The position numbers and the translations under genes were made by a program. 64,000 nt of DNA from Pseudomonadota bacterium (GTDB taxonomy: Bacteria; Pseudomonadota; Gammaproteobacteria; Steroidobacterales; Steroidobacteraceae): the NCBI GenBank assembly GCA_016705325.1, contig JADIYJ010000029.1:124001-188000 (forward strand). The letters are read 5' to 3'. Positions 55,643-64,000 of the stretch are shown here, in pieces (position 1 is the stretch's first letter; each line of letters begins with the position of its first letter). The notes beneath the pieces are model-generated. The model made no database searches, was not told where the DNA came from, and was given only the letters and a program-made list of their open reading frames with translations.

Positions 55643-55664
55643 CCTTATCTCGAGCGGGAATCCC

Positions 55665-57071
55665 ATGAACAAGTATTCGGCAGCAGCTTCTTCGTACGTG
55701 GTCGGGCCTCTGGTGGTGGCAGCTGCGCTGCTCGCAACTGCCTGCTCAATGTCCGCCTCCCCGCCGGTGACAGCGCCGGAGGCGCGCGCGATCGCGAAGG
55801 AGGCGTGGCTGTACGCCTATGCGCCTATCGAGAGCTATAAGACGATGTACAACCAGGCGGTCAACGAGGACTTCCCGGGCTACGTCGGCGGCTTCAACCG
55901 CTTCCGGCACTACGCGCGCATGAGCGCGCCCGCCGACACGGACATCGTCACCCCGAACAACGATACGCCGTACTCGTGGGCATGGCTCGATCCGCGCGCG
56001 GAGCCAATCGTGCTGTCGGTGCCCGCGGTGCCCGCGCCGCGCTACTACGTGAACCAGTGGTTCGACATGTACACGCACAATTTCGCCTACACAGGCGTGC
56101 GCGCCACGGGCCGCGAGGCGGGCAACTACCTGATCGCCGGGCCCGGATGGAAAGGCGGGGTGCCGAAGGACATCGCGAAAGTGTTCCGGGCCGAGACCGA
56201 CTTCGTCGGGACGCTGACACGCACGCAGCTCGACGGGGCCGATGACATCGCAGCGATCCAGGCGGTGCAGGCGCAATACAAGCTCACACCCCTGTCGCAA
56301 TTTGCCGGCACGCCCGCACCGAAGCCGGCAGAGGCCGTCGACTGGCCGCCGCCGGACGACCAGAAGATGGCCGGCATCGGGTTCATTCCCTACCTGAACG
56401 CACTGCTGCCCTTCATGCCGACGGTCGCGTCCGAGAAGGAAATGATGGCGCGCTTCGCCCAGATCGGCATTGGGCCAGGCAAACCCTTCGATGCCAGCAA
56501 GCTCGACCCGGCTGTCCGTGCCGGGATCGAGGAGGGCGTCGCCGAGGCCGAGAAGGAGTTGAAGGACAAGGCACTCGTCTCGACCAGTTCCAAGGAACTG
56601 TTCGGCAGCCGTCAGGAGTTGGGCAAGGATTACATCATGCAGCGCGATCTCGGCGCGATGCTCGGCATCTACGGCAACACCAAGACGGAGGCCGTCTACG
56701 GAGCGTGGCAGACGGGCCCGGACGGCAAGCCGCTCGATGGAACGAAACGTTGGGTGCTGCGTTTCCCGGCGGGCCAGTTACCGCCGGCGAGCCTGTTCTG
56801 GTCGATCACGATGTACAACCTGCCCCAGCGGCTGCTCGTCGAGAACCCGATCAAGCGCTACTCGATCGGCGATCGCACGCCGGACCTGAAGAAGGGAGAC
56901 GACGGCTCGCTCGAGATCTATCTGCAAAGCGACAGCCCCGGGCCGGACAAAGAGTCGAACTGGCTGCCGACTCCGCAAGGTCCGTTCTTCCTGGTGAGTC
57001 GGATGTACGGACCCGAGCAGCCGCTGATCGACGGAACATGGAAAGAACCGCCGCTGGTCGAAGTGAAATAG
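55665..57071 (+). CDS. DUF1254/DUF1214 lipoprotein (second of tandem pair)
   Basis: 468 residues from ATG 55665. Lipoprotein signal with LLATAC near residue 29. DUF1254 segment includes VTPNNDTPYSWAWLDPRAEP and the DUF1214 segment has PASLFWSITMYNLPQRLLVENPIKRYSIGDRTP. It is a diverged paralogue of the first gene, from an old duplication. Probably co-transcribed with it under the LysR regulator. Confidence 0.9.
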   Translation: MNKYSAAASSYVVGPLVVAAALLATACSMSASPPVTAPEARAIAKEAWLYAYAPIESYKTMYNQAVNEDFPGYVGGFNRFRHYARMSAPADTDIVTPNNDTPYSWAWLDPRAEPIVLSVPAVPAPRYYVNQWFDMYTHNFAYTGVRATGREAGNYLIAGPGWKGGVPKDIAKVFRAETDFVGTLTRTQLDGADDIAAIQAVQAQYKLTPLSQFAGTPAPKPAEAVDWPPPDDQKMAGIGFIPYLNALLPFMPTVASEKEMMARFAQIGIGPGKPFDASKLDPAVRAGIEEGVAEAEKELKDKALVSTSSKELFGSRQELGKDYIMQRDLGAMLGIYGNTKTEAVYGAWQTGPDGKPLDGTKRWVLRFPAGQLPPASLFWSITMYNLPQRLLVENPIKRYSIGDRTPDLKKGDDGSLEIYLQSDSPGPDKESNWLPTPQGPFFLVSRMYGPEQPLIDGTWKEPPLVEVK

Positions 57072-57196
57072 GGACGCGCTGGGTGAGTTAACAATTGGTT
57101 CCAGTGGGCGGTCCGCCGCTGAACCGGAGCGTGGAGCCCGCTTCGGGGTCGCCCAGAGCAGTTCGCTTCTCGGCATAGCGCAATTCCGCTTTGGGT

Positions 57197-59180
57197 GTGC
57201 GCCGTGAAAAGGCGGCGCTTTCCAGTGGGTGCAAGTCCCACCCGGCAACTGCTCCAGCCGGAAGCAACCGGAGCAACGATGGAGGTAACGAAATCTTTGA
57301 AGCCTTCGGTCAAGCGTGTCACGACATACGGTGACAGCGCGAGTGTGCAGGCCGTAACGTGAGTGAACGCTGAGGAAGCCTCGAAAAGGACGATGCACGG
57401 GCCGACCCGACGACCCTATCGGGGAAGGTTGCTACGGCTGGGTGATAGAGCAAAGGTGATCCGAGCCGCCGTGCCGGGGTAGTGGCGACAGCATGCACAC
57501 AAGGGAAGCGCACGCAACACGGGAAGCCCCGTCGCGTGATCGGGAAGATCAACCGGACGCCCGTGAGGGATGGGCCGGCCGCGATGGGGTGACGGAGAGG
57601 TTCGTAGTACCGGTGAAGCCGGGTAATGCCGGTGGAGGGAGGGGCCTCAGTTCAAGACAGACGCAATACGTGGTGAGGGACCGGAGATTGGGCAACCTAT
57701 CAACTCCGAAGAGTGTTCAGAAACTGCAGATGGCGTTACACGCGAAAGCGAAGACGGAAGCCGGGTATCGCTTTTACGCCCTGTACGACAAGATTTGCCG
57801 CGAGGACATGCTGACTCACGCCTATGCCCAGTGCCGCTCGAACAAAGGGGCGCCGGGTGTGGATGGTGAGGGTTTTGCGGACGTCGAAGCGTATGGGGTG
57901 CAGCGGTGGCTCGGCGAACTGGCGCTTGCGCTCAAGCAGGAGACTTACCGACCGGACCCGATCAGACGAGTGTTCATCCCGAAGGCCAACGGCAAGCTCA
58001 GGCCGCTGGGCATCTCGACCTTGCGGGATCGGGTGTGCATGACGGCAGCGATGCTGGTGCTCGATCCGATCTTCGAAGCCGACCTTCCGCCCGAGCAGTA
58101 CGCTTACCGTGCTGGGAGAAACGCCCAGCAAGCGGTGATCGAGGTGGAAGAGACGCTGTTCCGCGGTCATCCGGACGTCGTAGACGCCGACCTCGCGGAC
58201 TACTTCGGTAGCATTCCGCACGCCGAACTGATGCGGTCGCTCGCGCGCCGCGTCGTGGATCGGCGAGTGCTGCATCTGGTCAAGATGTGGCTGGAATGTT
58301 CCGTGGAAGAAACCGATGATCGAGGAAGGAAGACGCGAAGCACGGAGGCCAAGGATAAGCGGTGCGGCATTCCGCAGGGCTCACCCATCTCACCCTTGCT
58401 GGCTAATTTATACATGCGCCGGTTCGTGCTGGGGTGGAAGAAGCTCGGGCTGGAGCAGAGCCTTGGCTCTCGCATCGTGACCTACGCCGACGATCTCGTG
58501 ATCCTGTGCAGGCGGGGCAAGGCCGAAGAGGCGCTGACCCGCATGCGCGACCTCATGAGCAAGCTGAAGCTGACGGTGAATGAGGAGAAGACGCGAATCT
58601 GTAGGGTCCCGGAAGGGGCGTTCGACTTCCTGGGCTACACGTTTGGGCGGATGCACTCGGCGAAGACCGGCCAGGCCTATCTGGGTTACCGGCCATCAAA
58701 GAAGAGCATCCGGCGCATGGTCGAAAAGATCCATGCGCTCACCGCCCACTCGATGACGTGGCAAGACACCACGGAGGTGGTGGCGCAGTTGAATCGGGCG
58801 CTGCGCGGCTGGGCGAACTACTTCCGAGTAGGTAGCGTCAGCCGTGCTTACCGCGCGATCGACAGCTACACCGCAACGCGGTTACGCCGGTGGCTGCGCA
58901 CCAAGCACAAGGTCAGGCGACGCCGGGGCGGAGCTTATCCACTCTCGCACCTGTACGGGCACTTCGGTCTCGTACGTCTGACCGCGCGTGGGCATGGCCC
59001 GTCGTGGGTGAAGGCGTGAGGTCTTGTCCGAGAGCCGGATGCGGGAGATCTGCACGTCCGGTTCGATGAGCGGGATGTGGAAACGGAGCTATGGCGAGGT
59101 TACTCGGGCACCGCCAAACGAAAGGGGCGGCAACAGACAAACCAAACCTACGGTCACCGCGCCACATCTCGACTCTACCG
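57197..59180 (+). mobile_element. group II intron
   Basis: The 5' end matches GTGCG (57197-57201). Domain I has the typical GGGTGCAAGTCCC segment at 57227-57239. The maturase lies within domain IV. Domain V is 59032-59064 (GAGCCGGATGCGGG ... GTCCGGTTC) with the catalytic AGC triad. The 3' boundary was not fixed; 59180 is approximate. It sits in the intergenic space after the DUF1254 genes, so it interrupts no obvious gene. Confidence 0.85.
57589..59019 (+). CDS. ltrA: group II intron reverse transcriptase/maturase
   Basis: 476 residues from GTG 57589; the frame opens earlier at 57493, but VTERFVVPVKPGN resembles family N-termini. RT motifs: GAPGVDG, YRPDPIRRVFIPKANGKLRPLGI, GIPQGSPISPLLANLYM, and the catalytic YADD in VTYADDLVILC. 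The maturase domain X follows (FDFLGYTF, NRALRGWANYFRVG). No HNH endonuclease tail is seen. It helps the intron splice and reinsert into DNA. Confidence 0.92.
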   Translation: MTERFVVPVKPGNAGGGRGLSSRQTQYVVRDRRLGNLSTPKSVQKLQMALHAKAKTEAGYRFYALYDKICREDMLTHAYAQCRSNKGAPGVDGEGFADVEAYGVQRWLGELALALKQETYRPDPIRRVFIPKANGKLRPLGISTLRDRVCMTAAMLVLDPIFEADLPPEQYAYRAGRNAQQAVIEVEETLFRGHPDVVDADLADYFGSIPHAELMRSLARRVVDRRVLHLVKMWLECSVEETDDRGRKTRSTEAKDKRCGIPQGSPISPLLANLYMRRFVLGWKKLGLEQSLGSRIVTYADDLVILCRRGKAEEALTRMRDLMSKLKLTVNEEKTRICRVPEGAFDFLGYTFGRMHSAKTGQAYLGYRPSKKSIRRMVEKIHALTAHSMTWQDTTEVVAQLNRALRGWANYFRVGSVSRAYRAIDSYTATRLRRWLRTKHKVRRRRGGAYPLSHLYGHFGLVRLTARGHGPSWVKA

Positions 59181-59380
59181 TTTTCGCGCGGTGAACGTCT
59201 GCTTTCAGGGCGGCGTCGGCGCGGTCATGAACACGAATCGCTGGCCGAACCTGATTGGTGATGCGCATTCCGCGGGCATCGCAGTGCTCGGCTAGATGCC
59301 CGAGTTGAAGGTTGGGTCGCGCACCTCCCTTGACTGGGGAGGGTCCGACGCGCGAAGGGCAGCTTCCACGCAGATTACTT

Positions 59381-59426
59381 GCGCCGTGCGAGTTTCTCGG
59401 GCCTGCCCGAGAACCCGCTCAGGCGC
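59381..59426 (-). repeat. dispersed element, hairpin 2 (copy D)
   Basis: Read on the minus strand: GCGCCTGA (59426-59419), a 14-base arm, a 2-base loop and the complementary arm with one extra base, then ACGGCGC (59387-59381). The central loop is far shorter than in copies B and C, but the flanks are the same. Confidence 0.85.
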
Positions 59427-59441
59427 GGCGCATCGAGCGTT

Positions 59442-59505
59442 CGATCCGGCTTGTCCTGCCGGGAGCGTGTCTGCCTTTCCGCTCCCGGCAGGACAAGCCG
59501 GATCG
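59442..59505 (-). repeat. dispersed element, hairpin 1 (copy D)
   Basis: Perfect 25-bp stem (59442-59466 with 59481-59505) around the conserved loop (59467-59480; GGAAAGGCAGACAC on the minus strand). GATCCG lies exactly 18 bases before the loop. Hairpin 2 follows after 15 bases in the same relative order and orientation as in copies B and C. Confidence 0.9.
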
Positions 59506-59562
59506 GGCGCCAACTACCGCCTCGATCGAGTCTCCCGAGAACCCCGAAGCGACGCAATAGCG

Positions 59563-60510
59563 CTAAGCAGCCGCCGGCGGAAACACCGCACTCGCGTCGA
59601 ACACCGGTCCGTCGACGCACACGCGCTTCATCGCCAGCGACCCGTCCGCCTGCACCACCGGCACCGCGCAACCAGCGCAACCGCCGACGGCGCAGGCCAT
59701 GAATTCCTCGAGCGAGACCTGGCACGGCACGCCGAATTTGCGTGCCACGCGCGCTGCCGACTGCAGCATCGGGGTCGGGCCGCACGCGAACATCTCGACC
59801 TTGCCGAGCGCCTTGGCGTCCAGCGACGACAACCAGTGTGCCGCGAGGTCGGTTACGTAGCCGTGGAAGCAGCCCGGAAACCCGCTGAAGCTGGCGAGCC
59901 GGCTCGCAATGCCCCAGTCGTCCAGCAGTGGCATGCACGCGATCGCCTCGTTCGGCACGCCTGGCACCAAGATCTGCGACGGTCGAGCGCGGAACGGAAA
60001 CTCGATCTCGGACCCCATCAGCACGATTGGCTGCCACGCCGCCTCATCACGACGGGACTTCAGCGATTCCGCCAGGAACACCATCGGCGGAATGCCGACA
60101 CCGCCGCCCACCAGCAGCGTGCGGGGACGATCAGGATGCGCAATGAAGCCCTGGCCGATCGGGCCCAGCACGCTGATCGTCGCCCCAACCGGCTGCTGCG
60201 ACAGCGCCGCGAGTCCGGGGCCCACGACCTTGTAGAGGATCTCGACCCAGCCGGCCCGCGGATCGACGCGCATGATCGACAGCGGCCGGCGCATCGGGCG
60301 TTCGGGGTCGCAAGTCAGGTGCGCGAAGCTGCCCGGCAGCGCGGCCGCGGCGCACTTCGGCGCCTGGAGGCGGATCACGAACTGTTCGCCCGGGTACGCC
60401 TGCTGCGACAGCAGCCGGCCGTCCTCGACGAAAATCGTGTCGCGATGCGCTCGTCGTCCCGGCGGCGTGCCGCGACTGCGTCCCTGAGCGTCGATGGTGC
60501 AGGTGCTCAT
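59563..60510 (-). CDS. dihydroorotate dehydrogenase electron transfer subunit-like flavoprotein (PyrK-like)
   Basis: 315 residues. The FAD-binding motif RRPLSIMRV, an NAD-binding GGGVGIPPMVFLAE, and a C-terminal 2Fe-2S cluster region (CAVGGCAGCAVPV then KRVCVDGPVF) match the PyrK family, which passes electrons from PyrD-type enzymes to NAD. It starts 7 bases after pyrB. No pyrD is seen here. The N-terminal 25 residues are Arg/Gly-rich. It could instead serve another dehydrogenase. Confidence 0.85.
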   Translation of the reverse strand: MSTCTIDAQGRSRGTPPGRRAHRDTIFVEDGRLLSQQAYPGEQFVIRLQAPKCAAAALPGSFAHLTCDPERPMRRPLSIMRVDPRAGWVEILYKVVGPGLAALSQQPVGATISVLGPIGQGFIAHPDRPRTLLVGGGVGIPPMVFLAESLKSRRDEAAWQPIVLMGSEIEFPFRARPSQILVPGVPNEAIACMPLLDDWGIASRLASFSGFPGCFHGYVTDLAAHWLSSLDAKALGKVEMFACGPTPMLQSAARVARKFGVPCQVSLEEFMACAVGGCAGCAVPVVQADGSLAMKRVCVDGPVFDASAVFPPAAA

Positions 60511-60517
60511 GCCGGGC

Positions 60518-61519
60518 TCAGACCTCGCGCCGGCCGGCCTGCACGTTGCGGACCTGCACGTTGCGCACGATCGTCGCGAGCACCGCCATGCGCACGGCGA
60601 CGCCGTTGCGAACCTGCTGCTGCACGGCCGATGCCGGGCCGTCCGCGATCGCGCTGGTGATCTCGACGCCGCGGTTCATCGGGCCGGGATGCAGGACGAT
60701 CGCGCCCTTGTTCGCGTGCAGGATGCTGCGTTCGGTGATGCCCCATTCCTTCAGGAACGCGTCGACGTCCGGGATCTGCGACTGGTCCATGCGCTCCTTC
60801 TGGATGCGCAGCGCCATGATGACGTCGGCGCCGCGGATCCCGTCCTCGAGCGACGCGCAGCGTTTCGCGCCTGGGAACTCGTCCGCTTCGGGGGCAAGGC
60901 TCGCCGGGGACACGAAGCGCAGTTCGCCGACGCCGAGCGTCTGCAGCGCGGTCGCAGTCGAACGAGCGACCCGGGAATGGCTGATGTCGCCCACGATCGC
61001 GACGCACAGGTTCTGCAGGTCGCCCTTGCGCTGGCGGATGGTCAGCACGTCCAGCAGTCCCTGCGTCGGGTGCGAGACGTGCGCCTCGCCCGCGTTCAGC
61101 ACGCTGACGTGCGGCTGCACGTGGCCCGCGACGAAGGCCGGCAGGCCGGGTTCGGAGTCGCGCATCACGAACACGTCCACCATCATCGCCTGCAGCGTGT
61201 AGATCGTGTCGAGCACGGTCTCGCCCTTCACGCGCGAGGACGAGTGCAGGTCGAGGTTGACCACGTCGGCGCCGAGGCGCGTGGCGGCGAGTTCGAACGA
61301 GACGCGTGTGCGGGTACTCGGCTCGAAGAACAGGTTCGCCACCGTGCGGCCGAGCAGCGCGCCGTCACGGGCCGGCAGGTCGCCGGGTTCGCGGACGTAG
61401 AACTGCGCGAGGTCGAGCAGTTGCACGATTTCGTCACGCGCGAGGCCTTCGAGCGTGAGCAGGTGGCGCAGGCGGCCGGCATGGTCGCGTTGCAGGTCTC
61501 GGCCGGTGTCAGTTTTCAA
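60518..61519 (-). CDS. pyrB: aspartate carbamoyltransferase catalytic subunit
   Basis: 333 residues. It condenses aspartate and carbamoyl phosphate in pyrimidine synthesis. FFEPSTRTRVSFELAA is the carbamoyl-phosphate motif, with HVSHPTQGLLDVLTI and HPGPMNRGVEI further on. The TTG start overlaps the ruvX stop (TTGA). Near its 3' end is a short direct repeat encoding RNVQVRNVQ. pyrC is absent here, unlike in Pseudomonas. Confidence 0.95.
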   Translation of the reverse strand: MKTDTGRDLQRDHAGRLRHLLTLEGLARDEIVQLLDLAQFYVREPGDLPARDGALLGRTVANLFFEPSTRTRVSFELAATRLGADVVNLDLHSSSRVKGETVLDTIYTLQAMMVDVFVMRDSEPGLPAFVAGHVQPHVSVLNAGEAHVSHPTQGLLDVLTIRQRKGDLQNLCVAIVGDISHSRVARSTATALQTLGVGELRFVSPASLAPEADEFPGAKRCASLEDGIRGADVIMALRIQKERMDQSQIPDVDAFLKEWGITERSILHANKGAIVLHPGPMNRGVEITSAIADGPASAVQQQVRNGVAVRMAVLATIVRNVQVRNVQAGRREV

Positions 61520-61929
61520 GGCGTGCCCATCCAGGTCAGCAGGATCAGCCGTGCCGCGTTCGCATCGATGTCCTCGGGACGGATGCGTCGCGCGCGCGTT
61601 CCGGAGCGGCGCTCGCTGCGCAACTCGTCGTAAGCGGCATTGGACGTCAGGCGCTCGTCCACGTAGTCGACCGGCAGTCCTGAGCGCCGCGCGAGTTTTT
61701 CGCCGAAGGCACGGCAGGCTGCTGTCGTGGTGGTGTCCGAGTCGTCCATATTATAGGGGAGCCCGACCAGCAGCCGGGCCGGGGTCCATCGGGCAATGCA
61801 GCTATCGACGGCGGGCCAGTCCGGCGCTCCATTCCTGGCGGACAGGGTGCCGACGGCCGAGGCCGACCCGGTCATCGTCTGCCCGACGGCGACCCCGATG
61901 CGGCGGGTGCCGAAGTCGAACGCGAGCAC
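61516..61929 (-). CDS. ruvX: Holliday-junction resolvase-like RuvX (YqgF)
   Basis: 137 residues. RNase H fold with LAFDFGTRRIGVAVG, LLVGLPYNMDD, and VDERLTSNAA. In E. coli YqgF processes the 16S rRNA 5' end. GTG start at 61929. It overlaps pyrB by four bases. Confidence 0.94.
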   Translation of the reverse strand: MLAFDFGTRRIGVAVGQTMTGSASAVGTLSARNGAPDWPAVDSCIARWTPARLLVGLPYNMDDSDTTTTAACRAFGEKLARRSGLPVDYVDERLTSNAAYDELRSERRSGTRARRIRPEDIDANAARLILLTWMGTP

Positions 61930-61997
61930 GACCTCTCCCGGCGACGGGTGACCACCGTGGGCGGCGGGCGGCGGCGGATCGTCTTTGTGGGTCGGAA

Positions 61998-62555
61998 TCA
62001 GGCGTGGCCCGCGTCGCTGCTGAGGGAGAGCAGGTCGACGCCCAGCAAGCGGGCAGCCGCGCTCCAGCGCTGCTCGATCGGCGTCGCGAACAGCACGCGC
62101 TCGTCCGCGTCCACCGAGAGCCAGGCATTGCGCGCCATCTCGTCCTCGAGCTGGCCGGAATCCCAGCCCGCATAACCCAGCGCGATGACGGCGCTGCCGG
62201 GACCTTCACCGGCGGCGAGGGCATCGAGGATGTCGCGCGACGTGGTCAGGTGCATGCGTTCCGAGAATGGCAGCGACGATTCATACTTGCCGGCCGGGGA
62301 ATGCAGCACGAAGCCGCGTTCCGTCTGCACCGGGCCGCCCCGCAGCACCGGCTGGTCGTTGACGCGCGAGCGCGAGAAATCCAGGTCGAGCTGCTGGAAG
62401 ACCTCACCGAACGTCATCGGCAGCGTGCGATTGATGACGATGCCGAGCGCGCCGCGCTCGCTGTGTTCGCACACCAGTGTCACGGTCTGGGCGAAGTTCG
62501 GGTCGTCCATGGCGGGCATGGCGATCAGGAACTGGTTGGTGAGGTAAGCGGTCAC
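61998..62555 (-). CDS. yqgE: YqgE/AlgH family protein
   Basis: 185 residues from GTG 62555, normal for the family; a longer frame only adds Arg-rich nonsense. Signature segments are LTNQFLIAMPAMDDPNFAQTV, HSERGALGIVINR, VLRGGPVQTERGFVLH and ALGYAGWDSGQLEDEMARNAWL. Function unknown. The order tonB-yqgE-ruvX-pyrB is the same as in Pseudomonas. Confidence 0.93.
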   Translation of the reverse strand: MTAYLTNQFLIAMPAMDDPNFAQTVTLVCEHSERGALGIVINRTLPMTFGEVFQQLDLDFSRSRVNDQPVLRGGPVQTERGFVLHSPAGKYESSLPFSERMHLTTSRDILDALAAGEGPGSAVIALGYAGWDSGQLEDEMARNAWLSVDADERVLFATPIEQRWSAAARLLGVDLLSLSSDAGHA

Positions 62556-62572
62556 GGGGCGACAGTATCGCG

Positions 62573-63478
62573 CTACGGGCCGGAGGAAAAGACTGCGCCG
62601 GCGCCGCCGAGTTGCCCGTTGATGAACTGCCACTCGTAGGCGAAGCGGAGCACGGGGTAACGCTCGCGCAATGCGCTCGGGAAGGGTTCGAACGGCGCCG
62701 CGAGGCGCACGATGCCGACGGCGGCGTTGTCCAGTTCGCGGTGGCCGCTCGTGCGCCGCACGACCACCGATTCGAGGGTACCGTTGGCACGGATCGCCAC
62801 CTCCAGCACGGGATTGCCCGACAGCTGTCGACGCCTGGCTTCGTTCGGGAAATTGAGGGTGCCGACGCGCTCGATCCTGCGTTTCCAGCCGTCCAGGTAC
62901 GCGGCGATGGCGGATTCACGCGTATTGGCGAGGAGCTTGCCGTCCACCGACAGCTGGCCGCGCAGGTAAAGGTCGCGGTCAGCGACCGAGGCGTTCAGGC
63001 CAACGGTCGGCGCGGCCGGCGACGGGCTGGCATAGAACACGGGCGGCTCCTCGCGCGGCCCGGCACCCGTGGCAAGCCGCTCGGCCTCGAGTGCACGTCG
63101 CGCGAGCACCGACACCGCGCCCTCGGGTTCGGCGAGCCGGGCCTGCTCTTCCTGGTCCGAGGCCGGAGCGTTCGGCACCGCTTCTCGTTCCGGCCGCGCT
63201 TCGGGCAGCGAGGCTCGGCCGGCCTCCAGGCCGGTACCGGTGCCTTGTTGCGTGCGCTGCGCGATATAGGCCGCCTCGAGGTTCGCCTGTGGATCGTCCG
63301 GCCCGGCCGGGACCAGCAGGACCTCGAGCGTGGGCAGGGCATTGTCTGGCACGGGTGGGGCGCTGAAGCGCACGCCCAGAATGACCAGCCCATGAACCAG
63401 GGCCGCCACGAAAATGGCGGTGGCCAGGCGGTCCCCGGTGGGATCGCGGCGTCTGCGGAGGATGTCCGGCGTCGTCAA
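62573..63478 (-). CDS. TonB-family energy transducer
   Basis: 301 residues. One N-terminal membrane span (FVAALVHGLVILGV, about 22-38), a periplasmic linker rich in Pro/Glu/Ala, and a C-terminal TonB domain (RIERVGTLNFPNEARRRQL, then LEVAIRANGTLESVVVRRTSGH). It transmits proton-motive force to outer membrane receptors. The TTG start overlaps the gshB stop. No exbB or exbD is near. Confidence 0.9.
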   Translation of the reverse strand: MTTPDILRRRRDPTGDRLATAIFVAALVHGLVILGVRFSAPPVPDNALPTLEVLLVPAGPDDPQANLEAAYIAQRTQQGTGTGLEAGRASLPEARPEREAVPNAPASDQEEQARLAEPEGAVSVLARRALEAERLATGAGPREEPPVFYASPSPAAPTVGLNASVADRDLYLRGQLSVDGKLLANTRESAIAAYLDGWKRRIERVGTLNFPNEARRRQLSGNPVLEVAIRANGTLESVVVRRTSGHRELDNAAVGIVRLAAPFEPFPSALRERYPVLRFAYEWQFINGQLGGAGAVFSSGP

Positions 63479-64000
63479 TGCGCCCTGCCCCGGGTCGCGA
63501 CACGGCGCGCGATCGTATCCATCAGCGAGCCGGCGATGTCGGTGCCGAACTGCTGGTCGATCTCGCGCACGCCCGTCGGGCTGGTCACGTTGATTTCGGT
63601 GACGAAGCTGCCGATCACGTCGAGACCCACGAACAGCATGCCCCGGTCGCGCAGCGTCGGGCCGATCTCGGCGGCCAGCCAGCGGTCACGCTCGTTGAGC
63701 GGGCGGCCGACGCCCCTGGCGCCCGCGGCCAGGTTGCCGCGGTTGTCCGCCTCGGTCGGAATGCGTGCGAGCGCATAGGGCACGGGTTCGCCGTCCACCA
63801 GGATCACCCTCGAATCGCCGGTCGTCACGATGTCCGGGATGTAGCGTTGCACAATCGCGTAGCGCGTGCCGTACTCGGTGAGCGTTTCGAAGATCACGTT
63901 CGCATTCTTGTCGCCGGCGTCGACCACGAAGATCGAGCGGCCGCCCATGCCGTAGAGGGGCTTGCAGACCGCGCGGCCGTGTTCCTTGAGGAACGCGTGC
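63475..64000 (-). CDS. gshB: glutathione synthetase, truncated by window edge
   Basis: C-terminal 174 codons are visible; the 5' part lies beyond the right edge. ATP-grasp motifs CKPLYGMGGRSIFVV, RVILVDGEPVPYALARIP, GRPLNERDRW and DVIGSFVTEINVTSPTGVREI identify the enzyme that joins gamma-glutamylcysteine and glycine. It heads the gshB-tonB-yqgE-ruvX-pyrB block. Confidence 0.93.
   Translation of the reverse strand, partial: HAFLKEHGRAVCKPLYGMGGRSIFVVDAGDKNANVIFETLTEYGTRYAIVQRYIPDIVTTGDSRVILVDGEPVPYALARIPTEADNRGNLAAGARGVGRPLNERDRWLAAEIGPTLRDRGMLFVGLDVIGSFVTEINVTSPTGVREIDQQFGTDIAGSLMDTIARRVATRGRAH

Larger units (their letters stand above)
59181..59562. other. intergenic region with dispersed element copy D
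   Basis: From the intron end to the pyrK-like gene. A short plus-strand frame ends at the TAG at 59295 (residues VNVCFQGGVGAVMNTNRWPN precede it). It may be the tail of a lost gene; I do not recognise it. Both hairpins of copy D follow. Confidence 0.45.

Noticed and set aside
60536..60570. Short direct repeat at the pyrB 3' end
   Set aside because: Only two units encoding RNVQ-like residues; probably slippage without function.

Overview
The window is about two-thirds G+C and reads as chromosomal DNA of a gammaproteobacterium. Evidence includes the rpsU-yqeY-dnaG-rpoD block, the gshB-tonB-yqgE-ruvX-pyrB order, the pilT/yggS-proC-yggT-yggU cluster, E. coli-type Can numbering and a Pseudomonas-like split class II ribonucleotide reductase (nrdJa/nrdJb). 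The style resembles the Xanthomonadales/Nevskiales/Steroidobacterales group, but genus and species cannot be set from the sequence alone. No tRNA, rRNA or CRISPR array was seen.

Layout. 1-3.1 kb: Type III-like restriction-modification pair (res cut by the window edge, then mod). 3.3-5.6 kb: DUF222-HNH nuclease and an unknown protein. 5.6-12.4 kb: one minus-strand cyanophycin operon (isoaspartyl dipeptidase-like, cyanophycinase, cyanophycin synthetase, second Mur-ligase-type synthetase). 12.5-17.2 kb: carbonic anhydrase, GltS, TAXI binding lipoprotein and an MFS carrier. 17.2-22.7 kb: macromolecular synthesis operon. 22.9-28.2 kb: tsaD, folate genes (folB, folK, pteridine-reductase-like SDR), MidA-like methyltransferase and a frameshifted cca. 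28.6-31.2 kb: DUF2265 aminopeptidase, an NDUFA9-like remnant and a DegQ-type protease. 31.2-35.3 kb: nrdJa/nrdJb behind two NrdR-box-like sites, then rnk. 35.3-37.5 kb: decayed DUF2938 and RND-efflux genes. 37.6-43.3 kb: L,D-transpeptidase, ppnN, small proteins, msrB, FKBP, YbhB-like, hydrolase and HU. 43.4-50.0 kb: DUF4426, yggU, yggT (frameshifted), proC and yggS facing three consecutive PilT/PilU ATPases (the third frameshifted). 50.5-53.0 kb: IS91-family-like element with an accessory tyrosine recombinase and a broken transposase. 53.0-57.1 kb: LysR regulator divergent from two DUF1254/DUF1214 proteins. 57.2-59.2 kb: group II intron with maturase. 59.6-64 kb: pyrK-like, pyrB, ruvX, yqgE, tonB-like and gshB (cut by the window edge).

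The most unusual item is a dispersed two-hairpin element found four times (about 21.6-21.9, 28.2-28.4, 50.0-50.2 and 59.4-59.5 kb). The first hairpin has a constant apical loop GGAAAGGCAGACAC on a long stem of 25-32 base pairs whose sequence differs at every copy but stays self-complementary. The second has constant flanks (GCGCCTGA and GCACGGCGC) around another variable stem. I recognise no named family with this design.

Four ORFs carry single-base indels relative to the frame their families need (cca, yggT, the third pil ATPase, the IS91-like transposase). Three lie in otherwise intact core genes, so sequencing or assembly error should be excluded before calling them pseudogenes.
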